NCBI GenBank assembly: GCA_038373865.1
Contig: JAXGGA010000037.1
Location: 248,001-312,000, forward strand
Direction of reading: 5' to 3'
Source of the DNA: Uloborus plumipes
Taxonomy: Eukaryota > Arthropoda > Arachnida > Araneae > Uloboridae
Length of the DNA: 64,000 nt
The first letter of the stretch is position 1, and the number at the start of each line of letters is the position of its first letter. The notes beneath the pieces are model-generated. The model searched no databases, was not told the origin of the DNA, and saw only the letters and a program-made list of their open reading frames with translations. The translations under genes were made by a program, and so were the position numbers. Positions 11,492-22,814 of this stretch are shown here, piece after piece.

Positions 11492-12442
11492 TAGGGATGC
11501 ACCAAAATTAATCGGCAATACCGATCACTCGAGAATAATCGGCCACTTTGCTGATTATTCATTATCAGCAAAGTTTTGCCGATTAATCGGCGGAAAAATA
11601 TTTTTTATTTTTAGTTTTTAAAGTATACTTTCACTAAGAAAAAATGATAAAATGATATTATTAACAGTAAATTAATAAAATTTTCTGCAGCCCTTACTAT
11701 AACATGCAGTATAAGAGTGTACAGAGTAAAAACCAAAACAAATAGTTCATACAGTGCATAAAACTGAATGGGATATTAAAAGATAACATCCACAGCTGCT
11801 ATTTAAACGACTTTTAGTATGCCTTGAACAAGAAACTACGGTGAATAAATTTATATACAAGAAATAAATAATTTTCTGAAAACATAAGCATAACATGTAG
11901 TACGAAAGTGTAATGAGCAAAAATAAAGCAAATAATTCAAAGAATGGAATATAAAAAAATAATCTTCTCAGTTGATATAAATGATTAAATAAACTAATTT
12001 TCCTATTTTGTAAAAATTGCAACATTTTTCATGTATCTATACTTTTCTTCTTAGCATAGTGCTTTTTAATATATATAACCTCTAATTTTCAAAGAATAAA
12101 AGTCTTATAATTGATAAATCAATTAAAATTAGAAAATACTACTTAAAGTGCTTACAGCACCCTATCCTTATTTTTCTTAAATATTCATGACGAGCGTGTT
12201 AATGTAATTTTATCAACAATAATATGAACATTGGTTCAAAAAAATTTGATATAATTTTGAAATTATATTTCGGAATTTAGAAAAATGGAAAAAGAAATAA
12301 GTTTTCGTTCGGAATTAGTAACTACTTCTAAACTCTGAATCGAAAAGAAAGAAAAAAACAGGCATGAAAAAATCCTCCTGATCATTAATCGGCTCAGCCA
12401 ATTAATCGGTAACCAGCCAATTTGCTTGTCAGTGCATCCCTA
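11492..12442. mobile_element. hAT-type non-autonomous element, TIR TAGGGATGCAC
   Basis: The ends are tagggatgcaccaaaatt and ...agtgcatcccta, with terminal inverted repeats of about 11 bp and internal clusters of attaatcggc near both ends in inverted orientation. The flanking octamers attttctc and atattttc match at 5 of 8 positions, consistent with a decayed 8-bp hAT target duplication. The 951-bp interior is AT-rich and has no transposase. A related left terminus occurs at 63258. Confidence 0.7.
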
Positions 12443-12540
12443 ATATTTTCTTCTTTTAATTGCGATGAGGGTTAATCATTTTAAAGTAAAAACGCATTGA
12501 ATGGAAAGAGAATTTCATCCCTTTAAACGTTAAGTTAGTT

Positions 12541-13004
12541 AATAAAAAGTAGAAATTCCCCTTGATATCCATATTAGAGAAGAAGAGTTTAGAACTTCAA
12601 AAAAATAAAATAAAATAAAAAATAAATAAATAAATAAAAAACCCAATAATAAATAAATAAATAAACAAATAAAGGGCTATAAAGCAGTAAGTAACCGCCC
12701 TTAAGCCAGGGCTAAGGCAGAAATATGCAATAAACCACCAGCTCATTTATTCTATCCATGGACTTCAGTTTCGATGGATGGAATAAACGAGCTGGTGGTG
12801 TACTGCATGTTTCTGCCTTAGCCCTGGCTTAAGGGCGGTTACTTACTGCTTTATAGCCCTTTATTTGTTTATTTATTTATTTATTATTGGGTTTTTTATT
12901 TATTTATTTTATTATTATTATTATTATTATTTTTTTATTTTTTTTTTGAAGTTCTAAACTCTTCTTCTTTAATATGGATATCAAGGAGAATTTCTACTTT
13001 TTAT
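12541..13004. mobile_element. Long hairpin foldback element
   Basis: Two arms of about 220-230 bp (12541-12762 and 12772-13004) are near-perfect reverse complements separated by a loop of about 9 bp. They carry the paired words aaaagtagaaattc / gaatttctactttt at the ends, aaccgcccttaagccagggc / gccctggcttaagggcggtt in the middle and ccaccagctc / gagctggtgg next to the loop. Length differences come from A/T-rich simple repeats in each arm. No coding frame. This is a foldback-type MITE; the superfamily is not identifiable. Confidence 0.85.
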
Positions 13005-13039
13005 AAACTCTCACAGAATTTTTAATTTTGTATTTATTT

Positions 13040-13386
13040 TATAAATATCATATTGTTCCTTTGAGTCAGCAACATATCCCTCTTTTTTTTTCTCTGTATG
13101 ACATTTTATGCTTCTTTACGCAGGGGTTCAGCGGGTGCTATGACCAGGGCGGCCAAGAGCCACGGCGTCCCCTTGTCAGTTTAGTTTCCGGACCCCCCGC
13201 CCCACAAAACCTTTAAAATTAGACTACTCCTAAGCCAAACCGGGACTTCCGGCCCCTTGTCCCGACATGGCCTCACGTCGACCCTAATTATAATTGCTAT
13301 ATTCACAGGGGCCCAGCGATTGATGATTTCCTATACATCAGCAAGAACTAAAATAATGTAAAATTTCACTTGCACACGGAAATAAG
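13040..13386. other. Unclassified GC-rich patch between mobile elements
   Basis: A block at about 13120-13280 is rich in C and G (gggcggccaagagccacgg, cgggacttccggcccc) and stands out from its AT-rich flanks. It has no credible open frame. It is probably a repeat fragment, but no terminus could be identified. Confidence 0.3.
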
Positions 13387-13845
13387 CAGGGGTGCCCACA
13401 GGGGGGGGGGGGGGAGGGATTATGGAGCAAGATGCTCCATCAAAATTTTTGGAAGGGATTTTTTAAAACTAATTTATTAATTTCTTTTTTTAGTTTAAAG
13501 CGTTTATTGATTTTTTAATAAAAATTATTCATTAATTTATTTTTTAATTTAAATTATTTCTTTTATTTCTTTATTATTTATTTATTTATTTATTTATTTT
13601 GTGTGTGTATGTGTGCTTGGAATGTCTGGAAAAGAAAAAAAGCGATTCCATTCTGTAGATAATTCGTACTTTTGAAAAATCAATACATAAAAAAATAATA
13701 GGTATAATTTTAAAAAATAAATAAATAATATTAAAAAAAATAAAATAAAAAGAGGGGTAAAAATAAAAAGCACAAGAAGGTTGTGAAAATTGGGGGGGGG
13801 GGAGATTTGCGCCATTGAGCTTGGGGGGGGGGATGGGCACCCCTG
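13387..13845. mobile_element. hAT-type MITE, CAGGGGTGCCCA family, copy 1
   Basis: Begins CAGGGGTGCCCA and ends with the inverted TGGGCACCCCTG; TIRs of this form are typical of the hAT superfamily. Flanks gaaataag and gacacaag agree at 6 of 8 positions, a decayed 8-bp target duplication. The interior is AT-rich with G-tracts at both ends and a (ttta)n stretch. Copy 2 at 17239-17705 is homologous along its whole length. Confidence 0.85.
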
Positions 13846-13984
13846 GACACAAGAGAATATTCATGTTCTTGTCTGTTTGACGAAAAGTATTGCGTTTGAC
13901 AAGAAGTCACAACAAGATAGGAATCTGACAAAGATTTTCAGTGGCAAACGAAAGTTTTTTCAGTTTTAACTTCTTCGGTGATTG

Positions 13985-14666
13985 CAGGTGCGTATACAGA
14001 AATAGTTTTTGGGTGGAGCCCAGAAAAGTTAAAAGTCCCCCCCCCCCTGGCACACACATACACACACATAAATATGTATTTAAAAAGAAGCTCTTATGAG
14101 GTTTCTTTGAAATGTTTTTTTAAAAAGCCCTAAAGCCTATTAATCTGCTGTATTACATACTATTTTACTTCGAATGTGGGACGGTAAAATTACATTTTCA
14201 ATATTTCGAACCAATCAACTGTATACTAAACCTTGAGTCAAATTATTCAATATTATTCAACCACAATAGTGCAATAATACAAGGTGTTTCTTATTAGAAA
14301 CATTGTCGAAATGATTAAAACGAGAGGTTATCAAAACACAACAATCACTTTTTTTAATCACAGAATTAGTGAACGAATCGTGATATTATTGGGGGGGGGG
14401 GGCGCTTGATTTCGAAACTCGTGAGTTTGTATGTATTCTTTTACACCTACCCCTGATTGCAATACTCCTCACGTAGCAAACCAAAGTAATTTTATTGAAG
14501 TATGCTTTGTAAGCTTGTGCTTTTATTTGACAAAGTAGTTTTATATTTATACTTATGTTACGGAGAAATTAAAAAATAGTTAAAGAAGTAAAAAATGGAT
14601 TTTTATTAATTTGTGAGATGTCGCCCCCTCCCCAGCCCACTCCCCCCTTCCTAAAATCCGCTACTG
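13985..14666. mobile_element. hAT-type non-autonomous element with perfect 8-bp TSD
   Basis: Begins caggtgcgtata and ends ccgctactg, flanked by a perfect direct octamer GGTGATTG at 13977-13984 and 14667-14674. The terminal repeats are weak beyond CAG..GCG. The interior has no transposase and contains C-tracts and G-tracts and a short CA microsatellite near 14050. A decayed relative lies at about 36265-36690, sharing ttacttcgaatgtg and agaaacattgtc in the same order. Confidence 0.7.
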
Positions 14667-14869
14667 GGTGATTGACGAGTATTTTCTCTTTGACATTTTA
14701 TTTTGTTGCATTTAAAAACTGTTAATGTTAATATTAAATCTTTCAGTCAGAAAAAAAAAAAAAATAGTGACTTGCAAAAAAATATTAAAAAAAAAAGAAA
14801 CATACAAAATTTAAAATCGAAAAGCTAATTTTCAAAGCGTCCTTTACATACACATTATTTTTTATAAAT

Positions 14870-15139
14870 GAGTAGTTTTCAGAAGTGGAAACGTTGAACT
14901 CGTTGAAATGCAATCCCAGTTACAATTTGCAAATGATATTCCATCAAAAAGTGAGGAATTGTGAGAAACTAACGTGAGTGAATGCAGTTTCACGTAGAAA
15001 ATTATTTAAATCGTAGAATCATTGATGAAAAAATTAACAGGATAAAGTTTCTTAATAAAAATGACAGTTATAAACGAAACATTGAATGTCGTTTAGAGAG
15101 AAAAAGATTACGAATATTGAAACAACTCAAACAAGGCTA
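14870..15139. repeat. Dispersed repeat, copy 1 (partner at 44.3 kb)
   Basis: The sequence from agtagttttcagaagtggaaac through ccatcaaaaagtgagg, cacgtagaaaattatt and acgaatattgaaacaa matches 44320-44520 and 44845-44900 in order and orientation. It therefore belongs to an unclassified dispersed repeat. After the MITE at 15140-15696 it continues briefly with ggtgctgtctaa, matching gatgctgtctta at 44.9 kb. Open frames in it are not conserved between the two copies. Confidence 0.6.
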
Positions 15140-15696
15140 CAGTGGACATAAAAAAATGATTTTTTTTCAATTATTTATCTATATGTCTAAAACTTTGTGC
15201 GCTTCTATTATTGTATATTTACTACATCTAAAAGCATTAAAAAAAACAAATTGGTGCAAAAACACTGAAATTTAAAATTTAAAATATTTTTAAACAAAAT
15301 TTCAAAATGCTCCATCCGTCACAATTTTTTTTTCAAAATGGCTGAAAATGAAAATTTTCAGCAGAAAAATTCATATAAATTTTCATTTTCAGCAATCTTT
15401 TATAAACTATCTCACAAAAAAGTGCATGTAATGCATAGGTTTATGCAATCATGTCTAATGATTGGAAATTAAGTGGAAATTCAAAGTTTGAAAAAAAATT
15501 GTGACGCATGGAGCATTTTGAAATTTTGTTTTAAAAAATTTTTAATTTTAAATTTCAAAAAAAGTATTCATTAGTTTTGAACCTATTTGTTTTTTTTTTA
15601 TGCTTTTAGCTGAAATAAATATACAGTAGTACAAGCACATAAAGTTTTAGACATATAGATTAATAATTGAAAAAAAATAATTTTTTGTGTCCACTG
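15140..15696. mobile_element. Tc1/mariner-type foldback MITE, TIR CAGTGGACA
   Basis: Flanked by TA (15138-15139 and 15697-15698), it begins CAGTGGACATAAAAAA and ends with the inverted TTTTTTGTGTCCACTG. The inverted similarity extends about 200 bp into each arm, including tctatatgtctaaaac / gttttagacatatag and aaatgctccat / atggagcattt, leaving a short centre. TA duplication plus a CAGTG terminus point to Tc1/mariner. No transposase frame. It has inserted into the dispersed repeat at 14870-15139. Confidence 0.8.
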
Positions 15697-15698
15697 TA

Positions 15699-17152
15699 GC
15701 CTTAACTTACTCTCAAATTAAAGGTGCTGTCTAATTCAATGGTTCAATACCTTTTTACATCCATCATGCCCCCTCCCCCCACACAGAGGTTAACTGACAC
15801 CTATCACCCTTCTCCCATTTCTTTTTTGAAATAACCATAAGTTAGAGCTAGAACATCGATATTATTGAAAATATAAATGCCAAATTTAATTTGATTTTAT
15901 AATGTATGTTATACAGCAATTTAATCCCATCACTCCTAGACTAAAAAAGAATATAAATACGCAAAAGTACCTTAATTACATTTTTTTGCCTTTAACAAAA
16001 CAAACTGATAGATATTGAAATACTTAACGAAGTTCATTGACGTACTTTTCTAAACAGAAGTACATTTTTTATAAGATTGTTTTCTTTTTAAATTAAAACC
16101 TGGGGGGATTTAAAAACTCATAAAAAAAAGAGTTAATAAACGGCGATAAAGGATTGAAAAGTGAAATACTTTCTTTTGATTCAACTAAAGTATGAGAAGG
16201 AAGCTCCTGAACTTAAATTTGTTTCCTTTATAACTTGCGGTCCCTTGTTTGAGCTCTGAGCAATCAGCTCCGTATACATTTTCCATTTTTATATTCTCTG
16301 GCTTTTTATTATTTTTATTTTATCGTTTAGGAAAATAACGGAAAGATCCCCAGATTACAACTCCAATAGCAATCCAGATGACAACTCCTAGTGCACTGTT
16401 ATTTCAAAGATTTTTTTATGTTCTCACTGACACTAGTATAAGCCCAGTAGCAGCTTTCTTTTTTCAGCAGTTTGGAACGCAACTAAAAGACTTGCAACTA
16501 GTCTGCAAGGTATATCTGCATTAAGTCAATTATAATATCTAATCTAAATCCTCACCAAAGAATGCTTAAAAATCAACTGCTCCATCTAAAAACTACTCCA
16601 CAGGGTTGCATATTCTTTTGTATACACGAAGCTATCCAACTTTACTATAATACCAGAGGACAGAAAACTAAGCATTTTGTTCCGATCCTCTTCTTTTTCT
16701 TCTTGTTTCATACATGAACTATAATTTTCTGCTGTAAATTGGACGGCTTCGTGCAAAATCGGTTTTGAAAAATCTTTCTTTTCAGTTTTGAATCAGAACA
16801 GCAGACTGTCTGTTGTTCTGATAGTCTGCAGACATCCTCAGCAGTCTTTGAAATGAATCGCACAGCAGCGTTGTTTTTCATACCAAGTCATTATAGTGCG
16901 AAAAAGAAGATTTTGTAAGAGAAACACGCTCGAGCCTCGTCAAAAGTGAACTCGCTCTGCTGGCACAATTCTTCTCAAAGACAAACAAAACAGAAGTCCT
17001 TAAAGTAAGTGATACGTAACATCCGTTGGAATGCGATTGAAAAAAAAAAAAACCGGAAAAACTTCGAAACCTCTTAATGCACTTTCAGGAAACTTAGATG
17101 AAAGAAAGGGTAGAAATTTAAAATGGTTTTGACATTGTGTGTTCTTAGCTGA
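15699..17152. other. Intergenic stretch, no gene seen
   Basis: AT-rich sequence with a C-rich patch at 15765-15782. No transposon terminus, RNA gene or coding domain recognised. Confidence 0.45.
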
Positions 17153-17164
17153 GCCATCTGGTGG
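17153..17164 (-). promoter_or_regulatory. CTCF consensus site CCACCAGATGGC
   Basis: The minus strand reads CCACCAGATGGC, an exact fit to the vertebrate CTCF core CCASYAGRKGGC and to the shorter YAGRKGGC core, followed by TCAGC. It is about 6.4 kb upstream of the Abd-B promoter and just outside a hAT MITE. Such a word is rare in AT-rich DNA. Binding is inferred. Confidence 0.4.
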
Positions 17165-17238
17165 CAGATTTATCACATCGCAATTGTCGTAATTGCTAAA
17201 GGCTCCCACGAAATAAGGGATTCTAAAAACGATATGCG

Positions 17239-17705
17239 CAGGAGGGTCCACAGGGGGGGGGGGGTTATGGCGCACATTGCGCCATCAAAATTTTTGGGGG
17301 GGATTTTTTAAACTAATTAATTTATTTATTTAAATTATTTTTTGTTTATTTTTTAATTTAAATTATTTATTGATTTTTTAATAAAAAATATTCATTGATT
17401 TTTTTAAATTTAATTATTTCTTTTATTTCTTTATTATTTATTTATTTATTTATTTATTTTTGTGTGCATGTGTGTGTGCTTGAAATGTCTGGAAGGGAAA
17501 AAAGCGATTCTATTCTGCGCATAATTCGAACTTTTAGAAAAATTAATAATATATTTAAAAAAAAATAAATAAATGATTTTTAAAATAAATAAATAAAATA
17601 AAAAGGGAACATAAATGTGAAAATAAAAAACATGAGAGGATTGTGAAAATTTGGAAGGGGGGATTTGCGCCATTGAGCTTGGAGAGGGGGGGATGGTCAC
17701 CCCTG
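17239..17705. mobile_element. hAT-type MITE, CAGGGGTGCCCA family, copy 2
   Basis: Homologous along its whole length to 13387-13845, with ends CAGGAGGGTCCAC and GTCACCCCTG. The flanking octamers GATATGCG and GATATACG match at 7 of 8 positions, supporting hAT-type insertion. Shared interior words include aatgtctggaa, aagcgattc and gatttgcgccattgagcttgg. No coding capacity. Confidence 0.85.
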
Positions 17706-17713
17706 GATATACG

Positions 17714-19596
17714 AAAAATATTTTATGTAATTCTGTCCATGTCTAAGGGGCCCCTAAAAATGACTCATTGATGGCAGGATTTCAAACTGCACTTGCTTTC
17801 AGAATCCTGCTCACCATTGATGTGGTTCAGAGTCGATATTTTAAACAGTTGAAAGAATAATAAATGTAATTTTTAATCCTAATTTAAGCACTTCGGTGTT
17901 GTTGAAATAAAATCAGAAAAGAAAATGATTATTTTAGCACAGTAAATAGCAGTACCATAAATATTATTTCACAAAGGTGTTCTCTGTAGGTACCCCTCCC
18001 AAACAATGACTTAATTGGTACTTCATCATACTTCAAAAGTGAGACATAATTTTAATGATCTTTTCATCACTATCAGCGAAAAATATACAAACACAAATCA
18101 CATTTTTTATTATAAATCAAAAAAGTACACTTCGAAGCATCTTTCTGAATTTCTTCTGTCAAGAGCAAATGCTTCGCACGGGTCATCTTGTATACATTAT
18201 TTCTCAAAATATTTTTTTTTAGAACGTCATATAGCTTCCTCACTTTATCTTGCTTTATCGAACTTCATATTAAGATATGTTGCAATTGTCTCCCAATTTG
18301 CCAAAACGCTAAAGTTTGAGACTAAAAAATTTGATAGTGGCCAGTGGCCAGTAATCCAAAAAAGTTAGTGGCCACTTTGGCGTTGCTGGTGGCCACTTTG
18401 AACCAAGTTCCAAAATTGTAATCCCACTTCACTTCATTCTGTATATAGTAATATTATACTATATACTTTCATATCTCTTAACTATATATAAAAGAAAAAT
18501 GCTTTAAAAAAACTTATAAACCTATTCTGAAAAAGAAAATTATTTATTTTTAAATCTAAATAATAAGACATTATGCAAATAAAAGAAAAACTAAACACAC
18601 CTGCAAACTTGAAGTTTAAAAAACATTTCTTTTAATTTTCTGACTAATCATAAATTTGGTCATCTTTGACTATTTTTCCAACAAAATTTCATTGTATTTT
18701 CTAGATTGAAATTATGTTTATTTAAATGCTTTGCACAGCAGGTGAGTGTCTATACTCTTCTAGTTAACATTGACCGCCAGTGACCAACATAGCATCCTGT
18801 AGTCACCAAAAATAATTTTTATTCGTCACTGGTGAATGGCAACCGATAGTCTCGACCTTTACAAATCGCCAACAAAATTTTCCGAATAAAAATTTTTCTT
18901 TAGAAGTTACAGTGGCCTTCCATGACCTCCCACTGGGGCGACCCTGATTGCTTCCCCTGAGGGATCCAGGTGAGGCTTGCCGAAGGCCTAACTACTCGGG
19001 GAAGTACGGCGTTTCAGCCCAACGACATTGAATCAGTTTCCTAATAACCAAGCAGCAGAGATTTCACCTCCCACTTCTTACTATCCCTTTTACTGCTCAA
19101 CATTTCCAAGAAAATTGTAGAACTTAGCGACGCTTTTAACAATCACCTCTGAAAACAAGAATTTCAAAAAATAATCTGAGAATAAATTTGTTGCTCATGG
19201 AGACCTCCTAATGAGATACGAGCAAGGGCGTATTTAAGGGGGAAACCAAAGGTCACCCATACCGAACTAAACTGATTGTGAATAAGGATTTTTATATTTT
19301 CACACTTAAATTTGGAAATTTTTGATTACATTCGGCTTGGGGCCCAGCCGAAATAGATTCGCTCATGGGACTTGGGACTATGTTAGATGAATTTAACTAC
19401 TAATCAAAAAACTTTTTCCTTTATTTTTACGACGAACATAACATTTCTTTTTAAAAAGATGTCATGCATATGTGCCCTTTGCCCCTCCCCAAAAAAGGAA
19501 AGAAAAGAACAGCTGAATTATAAATTTTATCGTTTGATTTCTCGCGCGCGACGCGACGTGCCTTCGAGTCGACACGTTGCATTTAACTTGAACTCG
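17714..19596. other. Intergenic stretch with small repeat remnants
   Basis: No gene was seen. The word gtggcca recurs four times within 18340-18406, and a related patch at 18770-18850 has ccagtgacca and tcactggtgaatgg, which may be two ends of an old element. A GC-richer patch at 18920-19025 and a G-tract terminus-like word gggcgtatttaaggggg at 19206-19222 look like transposon debris. Confidence 0.35.
18150..18190 (+). mobile_element. Helitron-type 3' terminus, degenerate
   Basis: The segment gcaaatgcttcgcacgggtcat ends in CTTG followed by T. It aligns with the ends at 27368-27398 and 45681-45712, and more loosely with the Helitron 3' end at 25760 (cgccgggtcagCTAG|T). It is read as the tail of a non-autonomous Helitron; the 5' end was not located. 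Confidence 0.45.
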
Positions 19597-20259
19597 AATG
19601 AAGAAATAGGCGGACTTAGGCTGTTCATTCTGGGGGTGCAGAATACCGGATCCCGCCGGGGGGGGGGGGGAATGGGCAGGGTCCTGGAGGTTTGACCTGC
19701 GGGGAGGGGAGGGGGTATTCCACAGGTCAAACAAGGATCCGGGGCATTCTTTCAGAATATATTCATTTTTTTTTTTTTTTTTGAATTTAATCATCATTAT
19801 GGTTGTTTTGAAAGTAAAAGAAATTAACGATGTACCAATGAATACCCAACTGCAGTGAATACGATTTTTCCATAATACGGCCACTGAGTAATATACAGTT
19901 ATTTGATTTATGTAAGGATTTATTTGCTATTATTATTTCTTTTTTTTTAATGGATAAAAATACTCTTATTTTTAATATGATGTTGATATTATTGTAGCAA
20001 CATTTGCTCGAAAAAAGGTACGAAAATAGGAATTTATTAACACTTGTCTAAAATGACTCTTGTCTAAAATGAATTAAAGGAACATAAACTATTACAAAGC
20101 TCAAAATACAAATATAATTCTTTAAACAATACTAGTAAAATAATAGAGTGAAGTTATTGCAATAAAAATAAATACATCAAAAATAACTTTAAAGAACTTC
20201 AAAAGTAGCTCAATAGTGATAGTAACAAGCTGAGACTCACTTTCATCGAATTCGGAAAT

Positions 20260-21440
20260 AATTGGTGGAAAGCTGGAAATTTTTTTATAATACTTCCCTC
20301 CAAAACTTTTTTCAAAATTGAAATTATTTATGCTACCTTTGATGAGGTTGGAGGATTAAGACTCCTCTGGGAAACTTACTGAAACTTAAATTCTTAACAC
20401 GCAATTTTAGGCTATCTTTAGTGACGTTAAAGGAATTCAGATCATCTCTCCTGAAATATTTTGACACGGAAGCACAACTCAGGATATATTTCTTCATGAT
20501 AGAATAAAAGAAAAGATTTTTTTTTTTTTTTTTTGAACTGAAGACTCATTTAAGTTAACTTTGGGAAGTAAAAGTTTAAAGACTCTCCCCTGAAAGATTT
20601 TCGATATATAGATGCGCAATTTCGCGTTCTCTTTGGAGACGTTAAGACACAAAAAGTGGTTAGGGATCTCCCTCCGAAAATTTTCGAAATTGAAACCTTA
20701 AACCATCTTTACTTTAGACCATCTTTGGTAGTAACATTAGCAAGGATTATCTCCCGAAATGTTTCGAAATTAATGTTTTAAAAACATTTTTATTTAAGTT
20801 ATCTTTAATACCGTCAAGAGAAGAGGCAGGATTCGGGCACTGTGCCCCGAAATTTTGCGGCATTGAAGCTTCAAGAATGCAATTTTAAGCTCTATTTTTT
20901 GAAACTAAAGGTTCAAAATTTTACTTTTAGCAGAGGTGCCCATTACCCCCAAGAGCAAAAACTTATCATCCAATAAATCCACGAAGATCCCTCTAAAAAC
21001 GAGAGCCACACGTGAAAGAAGAAGAAACAAAAACTTTTTAAAACGCCCCTTAAAAATGATTCAATAGCGCCGCTTACGCCATGATTCTTGATAGGAACAA
21101 CTGCTTTTAGGTTTTGTCTGACAACATTTAGGATAATAAAAGGATTTAGGGACTCTTCCGGAAATTTTTGGCCATAGAGACTGTAATTCGGAAGCTCTCT
21201 CTTTTCTAAAAACACATTTTAGAGCTAAAGACTATAGAAAAGTAAGGGGGATATCAACTACAGTTAACTGTTTGAATTTTAAACCTCTAAAATGCCATTT
21301 AAGGCAATGTTTGACCAAGGTATTGAAGAAGAAGCGGGAAAAGAACTCTCTTCCGAAAATTTTTGGATATTGCAGTCTTGAAACTGCAGTTAAATTACAC
21401 GTTGTAAAAGCGAAATTTTAAGATCTCTTTGGACTCTTTA
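20260..21440. repeat. Diverged satellite-like array, unit roughly 110-130 bp
   Basis: Recurring phrases are ctcycccgaaatttttcgaaattgaa, aaaacgcaattttaagctatctttg and gtgacgttaagg/gaagaggattagg, seen about eight times with poor spacing. The same unit recurs outside this element at 25125-25560. Copies differ strongly, so the array is old. Confidence 0.55.
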
Positions 21441-21456
21441 AGAGGGGGCATCATGA

Positions 21457-21489
21457 GCCAAGCACGAATTCTTTGAATTCGTGCTTGGC
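21457..21489. repeat. Perfect 15-bp inverted repeat with 3-nt spacer
   Basis: GCCAAGCACGAATTC, then ttt, then GAATTCGTGCTTGGC. It lies at the edge of the diverged array inside the 19605-22806 element. A hairpin or a dimeric protein site are both possible; it marks a junction between array and GC-richer sequence. Confidence 0.8.
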
Positions 21490-22022
21490 GGATACACGGG
21501 CCTCGACTTCCTACCCTAAACCCGCCACTGAAGGCACTTTATTCTTTAATTTCACCCCTGGTAAAGAGATTGAAAATTACGTCCCCCCCCCCCCCTTTCT
21601 AGCTCGGCCGGCTTGGACTTCTACCTCTTTTCGATATTTATTTCTTTTGTTCAGCTGAAAGCTTGGAAATTATTTGTGAAAAAACTAAAACCGAAAATGA
21701 TTGAACTTTATTTTAAATTTCTTGCTGGGAGGAATACTTACATTTTATTTTAAATTTATTGAGTGTAGCATTACTTTAAAGACTCTTATTTCCTGACTGA
21801 CTAGAAAAAAAAAGGAGGAATGAGAAGAAAGAGAAAAACGTAATTTGCTGACTAATAATCTACATGTGTTGAATATTTTTTATTTAAAGATTTCTATTCA
21901 GAATGATTAGGATTTTTTCTATGCGTTTTCTAATTGTAATATCTTCCTTTTCCCAAGACACGTTCTTTTTTCTCTCGAGTAAAGCGCAAGGGCTCCCTGA
22001 CCCTCTTGGGTTGCACCACTGC

Positions 22023-22036
22023 CTGGTGCCATCTAA
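22023..22036 (-). promoter_or_regulatory. CTCF-like site TTAGATGGCACCAG
   Basis: The minus strand reads gTTAGATGGCACCAG, matching YAGRKGGC, in the same orientation as three other such words at 11.4, 17.2 and 28.4 kb. It lies inside a mobile element, so it may have been brought in by it. Confidence 0.22.
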
Positions 22037-22814
22037 CGAATTATTATAAGCAATAATTATTTATTTATGTATTTCAAGCTAAAAGTTTGCAAAAAAATTT
22101 AAGAGTAAACTTAAACCCGAATAATAATAACTACCTTTATTTAAAAACAAATCGAATTTTTTTTCGGGGGGAGGGGGAGGGGTGCAGGAGGGAAAGACCC
22201 TCTGGGGCCTTCCCTTACATACACATTTGAAAACAATGTTAATAGAGAGTGAGCTTTTTTTCTTAAGGATTTTTTTCTTTTTTTTTTTTTTTGAGCAAAC
22301 ACGAACCGAACACCTACTTTTGAAAAAATCTTTCTCGATTTCGGGGGGGGGGGCACTCGCCCCCTTAAATACGTCCTTGGTTAGAGCTGTGAGAATAAAT
22401 GCTTTCGGCCGTTTCCCTCGAGGCGCGTGCTAAAGAGGAGTTGATTACAGCTTACGGCTTTCGGAAGGAACACTTGTTGTGGGAAAGAGTAAAGAATTCA
22501 AGGAAAACTAGACCTCAGAAATGTGTTTTTAAAGAAAATTTTTTGCTCTACAATAATCAAGTTAACTGAGGATTTTTCCTCTAGATCCCCTCGGATAATC
22601 GAGAGTATACTGTATTAATTTTTGAAATAATCGTTCAGCAAGAATTTTCTTTCCAGTTACGCATTTTTATTTAATTATTTCAGTAAGGGAAAAAATTTCA
22701 AACTAGCTGTTTGATGAAAAAAATTTAATTTAATTTTTTTCGTAAAGTCCAGCCAAAATGTTGGGGGTGCGGCGCACCCCCTGGCACCCCCGTAAGTCCG
22801 CCTATGAATGAAGA

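Larger units (their letters stand above)
19605..22806. mobile_element. hAT-type 3.2-kb non-autonomous element carrying a satellite array
   Basis: The left end reads aataggcggactta and the right end taagtccgcctatg, a TIR of about 13 bp. Perfect octamers AATGAAGA flank it at 19597-19604 and 22807-22814. G-rich subterminal blocks (gggggtgcagaat on the left, gggggtgcggcgcacccc on the right) are of the kind seen in other hAT-type elements here. The interior holds a diverged tandem array (20260-21440), a 15-bp perfect palindrome and other G-tract patches that may be later insertions. No transposase was recognised. Confidence 0.6.

Noticed and set aside
19206..22378. Inverted pair gggcgtatttaaggggg / cccccttaaatacgtcc as one element
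   Set aside because: The interval would overlap the 19605-22806 element without nesting, so these are more likely two separate transposon ends.
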